Source of the DNA: Phalacrocorax aristotelis
Taxonomy: Eukaryota; Chordata; Aves; Suliformes; Phalacrocoracidae
Direction of reading: 5' to 3'
Length of the DNA: 64,000 nt
Assembly: GCF_949628215.1 (NCBI RefSeq)
Contig: NC_134276.1
Span: 104,446,756 to 104,510,755 of the forward strand
Both the position numbers and the translations under genes were made by a program. The notes under the pieces were generated by a model, which was not told the origin of the DNA, did not search any database, and saw only the letters and a program-made list of their open reading frames with translations. This document shows, one piece after another, positions 24,361 to 37,000 of this stretch. Numbering within the stretch: the first letter of the stretch is position 1; every line of letters begins with the position of its first letter.

Positions 24361-24540
24361 GGGCACCGCGTGCTTCCCCCTCCGCTGCGGCGGAGGCCCG
24401 TGAGGAGGGAGGGAGTGTGGTGAGACACAGGAGCGTGCGCTCACGTCTCAGATCAACGGGGGCCTCAGGGACCGGTCACAGAGTACCTTCATGCTTCTAA
24501 CCGCCCGAACTACCGGAGTTAGTTTTGATGGGCTTGGTTA

Positions 24541-25260
24541 GAATCACAGAATGTCCTGACTTGGGAGGGACCCACAAGGATCATCGAGTCCAGCTCCTGT
24601 CTCTGCACGAGACAGCCCCAAATTCACAACCTGTCTCTGAGGGCCTTGTCCAAGCGCTTCTTGAAAGTCATCAGGGTTGGCGCCGTGACTGCCTCCCTGG
24701 GGAGCCTGTTCCAGTGCTCCACCACCCTCTGGGGGAAGAACCTTTTCCTCATGCCCAACCCAAACCTCCCCTGGCACATCTCCCTGCCATTCCCTCGGGT
24801 CCTGTCGTTGGTCACCAGAGAGAAGGGCTCAGCGCCTGCCCCTCCCCCTCCCCTTGGGAGGAAGCTGCAGGCCGCGATGAGGTCTGCCCTCAGCCTCCTC
24901 CAGGCTGGACAAACCAAGTGACTTCAGCTGCTCCTCGTACGGTTTCTCCTCTAAACCCTTCACCAACTTCGTGGCCCTCCTCTGGATGCTCCCTAATAGC
25001 TTTATATCCTTAATATATTGTGGCGCCCAGCACTGCACCCAGCACTCGAGGTGAGGCCGCACCAGCGCAGAGCAGGGCGGGACAATCCCCTCCCTCAACT
25101 GGGTGCAATGCAGGGCTTGGTGCACCCCAGGACTCAGCTGGGCCTCTTGGCTGCCAGGGCTCACTGTTGGCTCATGTTCAACTAGCTGTTGACCAGAACC
25201 CCCACATCCCTCTCTGCAGGGCTGCTCTCTAACTTCTCGTTCCCTGGGATAGGGGTTGGG
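24541..25260 (-). mobile_element. CR1 LINE 3' fragment, antisense, in RWDD2B intron 1
   Basis: It begins AGAATCACAGAATGTCCTGA, which is the reverse complement of a CR1 3' end (TCAGGACATTCTGTGATTCT). The minus-strand translation shows the CR1 ORF2 C-terminus: [14 protein letters not shown], then [20 protein letters not shown], then [18 protein letters not shown]. Frames are broken, so it is a dead 5'-truncated copy. The right-hand edge is approximate. Confidence 0.85.
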
Positions 25261-25879
25261 ATGATAACTTCCCAGGTTAGGAGGATTAGTATGATTTATG
25301 TGGAGGTAGTTAATGAACTTAGTCCCATTGCTTGCTGAAAGTTTGCTTCCTATCAGTGTAGTTTACTTAGCCACTGATGTAATGTAAATTAAACGCTTTG
25401 CCATAATCTAATCCATGCAAGGACCTCTGTTACTAGTGTGAGTGAGTAAATTGCATCTGGATGAGCCTCTGTTGCATGGGAATTAAATGATTCCAACTAG
25501 GTCAGAAATAATAGCCTGTCAGATGGGGGGTTGCTTTTTATTTGGTGGTGGGGTTTTTTTGTGGGTTTTTTTTTTTTTTTGCTTTACCTTTCCTTCCTCA
25601 GTGTTTGCTCCTTGAAGCAAGGGGCCTGTTCAAGCGTGACTCTGGCAAACCAGTTGTCTGGGAATGCCTCTTTTTTTGGAGTGGATGATGAACCAGTCGT
25701 GTAATGGTACGAACAACTGGACTGGCAGCTTCCTGCTTTATTTTCAGTTTCTGCAGAAGGGAACTGTGACAAGACGTGTTGCTAAGAAAACAAAAGTGCA
25801 ATGGCAGCAAGTGCTACCGCTTCAGAATGGCTTGCAAAATATTAGCTTGTTACCTTGATTTAAGGGTCCTTAAGGAGAC

Positions 25880-26118
25880 CATAAGGTCTACCAGAGGTTA
25901 GGTTTAGGCTGGATGTGAAGAAGACATTTTTTTACAATGAGGGTGGTGAGACACTGGAACATGTTGCCCAGAGAAGCTGTGGATGCCTCATTATCGGAAG
26001 TGTTCAAGGGCAGGTTGGACAGGACTTTGAGCAACCTGGTCTAGTGCAAGATGAAAGGAGGGTTGGATTAGATGATCTCTGAAGGTCTCTTCCAACCCAA
26101 ACCACTCTGTGAGTCAAT
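25880..26118 (+). mobile_element. CR1 LINE 3' end fragment next to RWDD2B exon 2
   Basis: Sense-oriented CR1 tail, with phrases such as AGGCTGGATGTGAAGAAGAC, CCCAGAGAAGCTGTGGATGC and GGTCTCTTCCAACCCAAACC, ending near CTGTGAGTC. It is more diverged than the other CR1 copies here. It ends about 40 bases before the RWDD2B exon 2 acceptor. Confidence 0.8.
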
Positions 26119-26172
26119 ATTCAAGCCCTGTTTCTCTTCCCTAATTATTTCTTTGCTTAGGAAACATCAGAA

Positions 26173-29014
<2,842 letters not shown>

Positions 29015-29171
29015 AGGATCCCAGTGGTGATCTTTGTAACTTAATCCTTATACCAGATTCCTTAGCTGTTCAGTTGATCAGAGAGGGAATTAATAATTTC
29101 TGGTTTATGTGATGAATCCAGTTTTCAATGAAAACAAATGTCAGTGAAATACTGATTAATGAAAATGACTA

Positions 29172-29177
29172 AATAAA
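29172..29177 (+). terminator. RWDD2B: RWDD2B proximal polyadenylation signal
   Basis: AATAAA in the context ACTAAATAAATGC, about 160 bases after the stop codon. Confidence 0.65.
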
Positions 29178-30084
29178 TGCTTTAGTACACTTTCTGGTTT
29201 TAAGGACAGTTAGGGTGCATACCTAATTACAGTGAAAGAAAATATGTTTGATACCCTACTGGGGCAGTTACAGAATTATAGATGAATTAATACATGGAGT
29301 TATGGTGAATGAATGTATGAATAAGAAGAGACAAAAATGAAGTGTGGCTATCTCAGGAGAGGAAATGTGATGTTTACATTATTTGTTACTGTTTATGTAC
29401 ACTACATGAAGACTTTTTTGTAACAATCTTTTTTTCTATTTTCTACCAGAAAATATATTAAGCCATGAGATTAATGTTTTATTAAAAAAAAAAGAGGAGG
29501 GAGCAAGTTCACAAGCGCCTTCTTCATGCAAACAGGGTGAGCTAGGGTGCCTGCTCTAAGGCATAAGAATTGTCCATAGGTAAGTGTGTATGCAGGTAAG
29601 AGAGATACGGTGGTGGCTCCACTCCATCTGTAGCTGCAGAGCCTAGTCTGTTTACTCATGCAAAAGCAGAAGCTCACCAAGGAGTGGGCTGCCTGACAGG
29701 ACACTCCAAACCAGCAAAACAGTCCTTACCCTGCTGAGTTCACAAGTTAGTTGTCTACTAATTTACAGTGCATTATGCTGAATTATGTTTTTGAGTCTGG
29801 TTTCAACAAAGTTGTATTAATGAATGCCGGTTTGTTTATTTGCTTATGGATTCTGTATCTAAATCATGTACATGTAATAAAAAGCCAACGTTGGTTGCTT
29901 TTGATGTTGATTAAATATTTCTGCGTAGATCCGGTAAAATTCCTAACACTCGGATCTCTGGTATGGACTTGGGACACCTTTGGTAGTGATGCTTTGCAGT
30001 GATTTCATTGACGAGTGCAGCTTTGCCTCTGTTTGAAACTGCCGAATCATAAGTCTTTGTACGTGTACAAGAATACTGTGGCTT

Positions 30085-30090
30085 AATAAA
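30085..30090 (+). terminator. RWDD2B: Possible distal RWDD2B polyadenylation signal
   Basis: AATAAA in CTTAATAAAGGACC, about 1.07 kb after the stop and just before the CR1 element. Confidence 0.45.
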
Positions 30091-30249
30091 GGACCCACAA
30101 TACGCTTGAAGCCTCTGCGCTTTTAAGACCTATGGACGGGTACCAAGTTTAAGGATATTCCAACTAGATTAGATTGTTATATTTCACAACAACATGTTGG
30201 CAGCTATTTATACCATCTGCAATTTTCCTGTCGGCACAGGCTCGTCTAT

Positions 30250-33200
30250 TACAGATGTGTTCCAAGTAAGAGGGGCTGCACGGGCCACCTCTCCCTGTGG
30301 TGCCCCGGGTACTGGCACTTCCAGCAGTCCTTGCAGTGCCAGAGGACCTCCTGGCACCAGGAGGGATGGAATCCTCTTGTCCAGAAGGGGCAAGGGAATC
30401 TTCGGCAGCAGGCTGGCCAACTTGGTGAGGTGGGCTTTAAACTGAAGGACTCAGGGGGCAGGGTCCGAAGTAGCACTGCTGATGCCATCACATCCAATGG
30501 CAGAATAAGCCAGGCCAACCAGAGCAGCGACAAAGGTGCCTTAGCTGCCTCACGAGGTGACAGTCAGAAGACCAACCACCTCAAGGGTGTGCATGTCTAT
30601 AGTGGGTCCTCGTGCACCCCTCCAGGGATACCTGTGTGCTCAATTACCTCCCTGAAATACCTGTACACCAACGCATGCAGCACGGGGAATGAACAGGAGG
30701 AACTAAAGGTCTGTGTGCAGTTGCAGGGCCACAACCTCATTGCAATCACAGAGACAGGGTGGGATAGCTCCCATGACTGCAATGCTGCCATGGATGGCTA
30801 CAGGCTTTTTAGGAAAGACAGGCCAACAGGACAAGCCAACAAGGTGAGGTGGGGGAGTTGCTCTTCATGTGAGGGAGCAACTGGAATGTATTGAGCTCTG
30901 CCTGGGGGTGGAGGAAGAATGAGTTGAGAGTTTATGGGTAAAAACTAAGGGGCAGGCAAATATGGGTGACACTGTTGTAGGTGTTTGCTACAGGCCACCT
31001 GATCAGGAAAAGGAAGTCAACAAGGCCTCCTACAGACAGCCGGAAGTTGCAGGACCTGGTTCTCATGGGGGACTTCAACCACCTGTATATTTGCTGGAAA
31101 AGCAACACAGCGAGGCGCATGCAATCCAGGAGACTGCTGCAGAGCATCAGGGGTAACTTTTTGACACAGGTGGTGGAGGAGCCAATGAGGTGAGAAGTGC
31201 TGCTCAACCTTATACTAACGAACAAGGAAGGGCTGGTTGAGAATGTGAGGGTTGGGGGTAGACTTGGCTGCAGTGACCATGAGATGGTGGAGTTCAGGAT
31301 CCTGTGTGGTAGAAGCAGGGCAACAAGTAGGATTACAACCCTAGACTTCAGGAGAGCCAACTGTGGCCTCTTCAAAGTCCTGCTTAGAGGAACCCCATGG
31401 ATTAGGGCTCTAGAAGGTAGCGGGGTCCAAGAGAGCTGGTGAATATTCAAGGACCACTTCCTTCAAGCTCAAGATTGGTGCATCCCTAGGAGGAAGAAGT
31501 CAAGCAAAGGATCCAGGAGACCCGCATGGATGCACAAAGAGCTTCTAGAAAAACTCAAATGGAAGGAGGAGGTTTACACGATATGGAAAAAGGGACTGGC
31601 CACTTGGGAGGAATATAGGAACATTGTCAGGGTATGCAGAGATGCAGTGAGGAAGGCCAAGGCCCACTTGGAACTAAATCTGTCAAGAGGAGTCAAAGAT
31701 AACCAGGACTTGTTCAAACACATCAGTAGTAAAAGAAAGACTGGGGAATCTGTGGGCCCACTGCTGAACGAGGTGGGGGCCCTGGTGATGCAGGATGTGG
31801 AGAAGGCTGAGTTACTGAATGCCTTCTTTGCTTCTATCTTCACTGCTAAGGCTGGCCCTCAGGCATCCCAGCCCCCAGAGGTGAGAGGGAAAATCTGGAG
31901 AAAGGAAGGCTTTCCCTTCGTTGAGGAGGATTGGGTCAGAGATCACCTAAGCAAACTGGATCCTTACAAATCCATGGGCCCTGATAGGATGCACCCATGA
32001 GTGCTGAGGGAGCTGGCGGATGCTGTCACTAAGCCACTCTCCATCATCTTTGAAAGGTCATGGAGGACAGGAGAGGTGCCTGAGGACTGGAGGGTAACCA
32101 GTGTCACTCCAGTCTTCAAAAAGGGCAAGAAGGAGGACCTGGGAAACTCTAGGCCAGTCAGCCTCACCTCCCTCCCTGGAAAGGTGATGGAACAGTTCAT
32201 TCTGGAGGTCATCTCCAGGCATGTAGAGGAAAAGAAGGTTGTCAGGAGTAGTCAACATGGATTCACCAAGGCAAAATCATGCTTGACCAACCTGACAGCC
32301 TTCTATGATGGCGTGACTGGCTGGGTAGATGAAAGGAAAGCAGTGGATGTTGTTTACCTCGACTTCCACAAGGCTTTTGACACTGTCTCCCATAACATCC
32401 TCACAGGTAAGCTTAGGAAGTGTGGGTTATATGAGTGGACAGTGAGGTGGTTTAAGAACTGGCTGAACAGCAGAGCTCAGAGGGTCATGATCAACAGGGC
32501 AGAGCCTGGTTGGAGGCCTGTAACTAGCGGTGTTCCCCAGGGGTCTATGCTGGGTCCGGTCCTGTTCAACATAGTCATCAGTGACCTGGATGAAGGGACA
32601 GAGTGTACCCTCAGCAAGTTGGCTGATGATACAAAACTGGGAGGAGCGGCTTATATGCCAGAAGGCTGTGCTGCCATCCAGCAAGACCTGGGCAGGCTGG
32701 AGAGTTGGGCCGAGGGGAACCTCATGAAATTCAACAAGAGCAAGTGCAAGGTCCTGCACCTGGGGAGGAACAATCCCATGCACGGGTATAGGTTGAGGGT
32801 TGACCTGATGGAAAGCGGCTCTGTTGAGGAGGACCTGGAAGTGCTGGTGGACAGCAGGCTAACCCTGAGTCAGCACTGTGCCCTTGTGGCCAAGAAGGCC
32901 AAGGGTATCTTGGGGTGCATAAAAAGGAGTGTGGCCAGCAGGTCGAGGGAGGTTATCCTCCCCCTCTACTCTGCCGTAGTAAGACCACATTTGGAGTACT
33001 GTGTCCACTTCTGGGCTCCCCAGTTGAAGAAAGACAGGGAACTACTGGAGAGAGTCCAGCGGAGAGCTACCAAGATGATCAGGGAACTGGAGCATCTCCC
33101 TTATGAGGAAAGGCTGAGGGACTTGGGTTTGTTCAGCCTGGGGAAGAGAAGACTGAGGGGGGATCTTAGCAATGCTTATAAATATCTGAAGGGCAGGTGT

Positions 33201-33490
33201 CAAGAGGATGGGGCTGGACTCTTTCAGTGGTGCCCAACGACAGGCCAAGGGGCAATGGGCACAAGGTGGAACACAGGAAGTTCCACCTCAATATGAGGAA
33301 AAACTTCTTCACTATGAGGGTGCCAGAGCAGGGGCACAGGCTGCCCAGGGAGGTTGTGGACTCTCCTTCCCTGGAGACGTTCAAAACCCGCCCAGACGCG
33401 TTCCTGCGTGCCTGCTTAAGCAGGGGGGCTGGATAAGATGATCTCCAGATGTCCCTCCCAAACCCTTCCGGCCACTCTGTCATTCCGTAA
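30250..33490 (+). mobile_element. Long CR1 LINE with endonuclease and reverse transcriptase
   Basis: A sense-oriented CR1 retrotransposon of about 3.2 kb. The ORF2 endonuclease starts near 30720 (LIAITETGWDSS, GYRLFRKDR). It continues after a frame change near 30850-30980 with GVCYRPP and LVLMGDFNH. The reverse transcriptase runs from about 31530 to 33296. Motif A is [15 protein letters not shown] (Asp at 32361), motif B is [11 protein letters not shown] (near 32530) and motif C is LADD (32619-32630, where CR1 normally has FADD). In the main frame I see three stops, at 31191, 31440 and 31998; the last is CAC CCA TGA and fits decay of an Arg CGA codon. The left boundary is uncertain. The 3' end stops about 135 bases before the LTN1 start codon. 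Confidence 0.9.
31530..33296 (+). pseudogene. CR1 ORF2 reverse-transcriptase region, one internal stop
   Basis: A single frame covers the RT thumb-to-C-terminal region of CR1 ORF2, open for 156 codons, closed by one TGA at 31998-32000, then open for 431 codons to the natural stop at 33294-33296. It includes [56 protein letters not shown] and the RT motifs listed for the whole element. The coding potential suggests a fairly recent insertion. The endonuclease part upstream is broken, so the copy is not autonomous. Confidence 0.85.
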
Positions 33491-34090
33491 CCCACGGCGC
33501 CCCGCAGGCTGCCTTGGGCGCCGCGCGCCTGGCCCCGCCCCCCGGAAGCGCCGCGCTCCCCCGCCCCGGCCGCGCAGCTGCCCTCTCCCGGCTGGTGCCC
33601 AACTTCTGCTGCCGCCGCCGCCATGGGGGGCAAGAACAAGCAGCGAACCAAGGGCAACCTGCGGGTGAGCGCGCCGCGCGGGTCGGGGACCGCCGCGCCC
33701 GTGGGCCCAGGTCCGCGCGGCCTCCGCCGGTGGCTCCAGCGGCGACCTTCCCGCCTCAGCGTGGCGGCGGGCGGCCGGGCCGGGGAGGGCGGCGGGGCCC
33801 AGGCCTCGGGGCCGGGGCTGGCGGCACGGGCGGGCGGGTGAAGGCCGGCCTTCCCAGTGCCTTGGGAAGGGGTCTGTGGGCCGCCGGAGCCCGGCCCCGC
33901 TGGGGGGCGGTGCTGCCTCGGGGTCCGGCTGCGGCGGCTGGGGCTGGGGCAGGGGCCGCCGTCGGGCTCCAGGGGCGAGCCCGGGCCGCAGGGCAGGGTG
34001 GCTGCGGCTTCCCCCGGCGTTTGTGCGCCCTTCATGGGGAGGGGCAGGGGCCGGGGGGCGTAACTCTAAAATCACCACGGGTGTAAGTTC
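33490..34090. promoter_or_regulatory. LTN1: LTN1 CpG-island promoter
   Basis: Very CpG-rich sequence around the LTN1 start codon, with GC-box-like CCCCGCCCC (near 33534) and an ETS-type CCGGAAG (33542-33548). There is no TATA box. The island begins almost exactly where the CR1 3' end stops, so the whole recognisable upstream promoter is only about 130 bases unless it reaches into the CR1. Long open frames on both strands in the island are composition artefacts. Confidence 0.8.
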
Positions 34091-37000
34091 GGCGAGGTAT
34101 CGTTGAGTACGTTTAGTGTATTTTTTTCTGTGGAGATTCTTAGAGTACACCTGTCACGGTGTCTCCGTCTTGTCGCCGGGCCTGAAGTGATGTGACGTCT
34201 GTTGTATGTGGCACTTGCTTGGGATGTGAGAATTGTGGGTGAAGTGTTGTGTTTGGGTTGCTACAGATCTCCTTTTCATGTGTTCAAAGGAGGTTGTAGT
34301 GAGGTGGGTGTTGGTCTCTCCTCCCGAGTCACTAGTGATAGGACGACAGGAAATGGCCTCAAGTTGTGTCAGGGAAGGTTTAGATTGGATATCAGGCAAA
34401 ATTTCTTCACTGAAAGAGTAGTCAGGCATTGGAACAGGCTGCCCAGAGAGGTGGTGGAGTCACCATCCCTGGAGGTGTTCAAAAAACCTGAAGACGTGAC
34501 ACTTCAGGGCATGGTTTAGGAGCCATGGGGGTGTTGGGTTGACCATTGGGCTTGATGATCCTAGAGGTCTTTTCCAACCTTAATAATTCTATGATTAGAG
34601 AAGACTAGGGAACACAAAGAAATATGTCCTTATAGTTGAGGTTGCACATGCAGAAAAAATGGCTTATCTGTAGATATAGTAGTCAGGTAAAATGTGACTT
34701 ACGTACCTGAAGAAAATCACAAAAATACAATAAATTTAGGCAAATTGTCATTACTTAATAAAAACCCCTCAAACCCCAAACTCAAACTGCAGTGGTCATT
34801 AGGAAATAAAAGGTATTTGGGCTCTAAGGTGTCACAGAGAACATAACACCATCAGCTGGTTGTGAGGTGGTGTCGTGATTCAGCCCCAGTCAGCAACTGA
34901 ACACTACGCAGCCGCTCGCTCACTCCCCCCACCCCTGTGGGATGGGGGGGAGAATCAGAAGAGCAAAAGCAAAAAATGGAAACTTGTGGGTTGAGATAAG
35001 AACAGTTTAATAATTAGAATAATAATGATAATATTGATTATGATAATAATAGCAATAATGATCATAAAAAAGAAAATGGAAAAAGGGAAAAAACCAGAAC
35101 CACAAGTGATACAACCGCTCACCATCTTCTGACTGACGCTGCCCGTCCCGGAGCCGCAATTGCTGCCTGCCCGCCCCGGCCAGCTCCTCCCAGTTAACAT
35201 ACTGGGCATGATGTTACATGATATGGAATATCCCTTTGGCCAGTTTGAATCTGCTCTCTTAGCTGTGCCCCCTCCCCTCCCGGCTTCTTGTGCACCTGGC
35301 GGAGCGTAGAAAGCTAGGAGAGTCCTTTAATATAATAGAATATACAGATTTCATTTATCGTTCCCGTAGTCTATGGATCACCCCTGTAAAATGTATGTGA
35401 AATGTCCATTGAGTTCATTTAGTCCATGACTTTGGGTTCCATCCATTGTACGATTCTTTCAGAGAGGTGGGGTGTGTGGTGTTGGATTGTTGCATGCTGA
35501 AGTCTGTCCTTGTTCCATCACTGCTGCACTGTTAGTCCTTGTTCCATCTCAGCTGCACCTTGCTTGGTTCAATGAAAGTTCATTTTTTTATTAGTTCGGG
35601 AGATTTCCACCGTGATACCATTGATATGGCGTATAGCAACCATAGTAGTGATGACATACAACATTATATAGCAATTAACAGCATACCATTCAGTTCATTG
35701 GCTATTTTCACCCAAAATCAAATCCCCTTGAGGTACACACTGGACTCCTCCATCATCCCGCATCACCCACCAAGTGCACCCAGGTCCTCGACCAAAAGCA
35801 ATCCCACGAATGGGTTTGCCTTTGCCTGAGGCAGGAAGAAGCCAGACTGTTTTCCCCAGCATATTTTTTCCGTGCACCACAGGGACTCTATCCCCTTCCA
35901 GAGTATGTAGGATTTCTGGCTGGGCAGGGCCAGCTCGATTGGTAGATCCCCTAGTGTTGACTAACCAGGTGGCTTTTGCCAAGTGTGTATCCCAGTGCTT
36001 GAATGTCCCACCCCCATTGCTCTCAGTGTAGTCTTTAATAGTCCACTGTATCTTTCAATTTTCCCAGAGGCTGGTGCGTGATAGGGGATGTGATACACCC
36101 ACTCAATGCCGTGCTCTTTGGCCCAGGTGTCTATGAGGTTGTTTCAGAAATGAGTCCCGTTGTCTGACTCAATCCTCTCTGGGGTGCCATGTCGCCACAG
36201 GACTAGTTTTTCGAGACCCAGGATAGTGTTCTGGGCAGTGGCGTGGGGGACAGGATATGTTTCCAGCCAGCCAGTCGTTGTTTCTACCATTGTAAGCACA
36301 TGGCGCTTGCCTTGGCGGGTTTGTGGGAATGTGATATAGTCAGTATGCCAGGCTTCCCCGTATTTATATTTCAGCCATCGTCCCCCATACCGCAGAGGAT
36401 TTATCCACTTCGCTTGCTTGATTGTAGCACATGTTTCACATTTATGGATAACCTGTGCAATAGCATCCATGGTCAAGTCCACCCCTCGATCACGAGCCCA
36501 CCTGTATGTTGCATCTCTCCCTTGATGGCCTGAGGTGTCATGGGCCCACCAAGCTAGAAATAGTTCACCCTTATGTTGCCAGTCCAGATCCACCTCAGCC
36601 ACTTCAGTCTTGGCAGCCTGATCCGCCTGCTGGTTGTTCCGATGTTCTTCAGTGGCCCAACTCTTGGGGACGTGAACATCCACATGATGTACTTTCACAA
36701 CCAGGTTCTCTACCCGGGCAGCGATATCTTGCCACAATGCGGCAGCCCAGATGGGTTTGCCTCTGCGCTGCCAGTTGCTTTGCTTCCACTGCTGCAGCCA
36801 GCCCCACAGGGCGTTTGCCACCATCCAGGAGTCAGTATAGAGATAGAGCACTGGCCACTTTTCCCGTTCAGCGATGTCTAAGGCCAGCTGGACGGCCTTT
36901 ACCTCTGCAAACTGGCTCGATTCACCTTCTCCTTCAGCAGTTTCTGCTACTTGTCATGTAGGGCTCCATACAGCAGCCTTCCATCTCCGGTGCTTTCCCA

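Larger units (their letters stand above)
23350..24420. promoter_or_regulatory. CpG-island bidirectional promoter of USP16 and RWDD2B
   Basis: About 1 kb of dense CpG sits between the divergent genes. Visible sites are a palindromic NRF1 match GCGCATGCGC (24351-24360), an ETS-type CTTCCGG (24276-24282), CCAAT boxes as CCAATTGG (23988-23995) and ATTGG (24245-24249), an E-box CACGTG (23927-23932), and four GGGCC units (23853-23872). No TATA box is evident. USP16 leaves to the left from a GTGAGT donor at 23903. RWDD2B leaves to the right; a GTGAGA donor at 24420 is a candidate for its exon 1. Long open frames on both strands here are base-composition artefacts. Confidence 0.8.
29015..30110 (+). 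other. RWDD2B: RWDD2B 3' UTR and alternative poly(A) sites
   Basis: AT-rich sequence after the TGA with three AATAAA hexamers at 29172-29177, 29876-29881 and 30085-30090. The first gives a UTR of about 180 bases and the last a UTR of about 1.1 kb. No repeats or other genes are visible before about 30190. Confidence 0.6.

Noticed and set aside
23334-24444. Many overlapping open frames of 70-190 codons on both strands in the USP16/RWDD2B island
   Set aside because: Low stop-codon density in GC-rich DNA explains them; they overlap each other in several frames and match nothing I know.
24525-25013. A 162-codon + strand frame downstream of the shared promoter
   Set aside because: It is the antisense reading of a CR1 ORF2 fragment, whose real coding traces are on the minus strand.
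33166-34150. Long minus-strand open frames (289 and 244 codons) over the LTN1 promoter island
   Set aside because: They are rich in Pro, Gly, Arg and Ala as expected from CpG-island composition, run through the CR1 tail antisense, and have no recognisable domain or splice structure.
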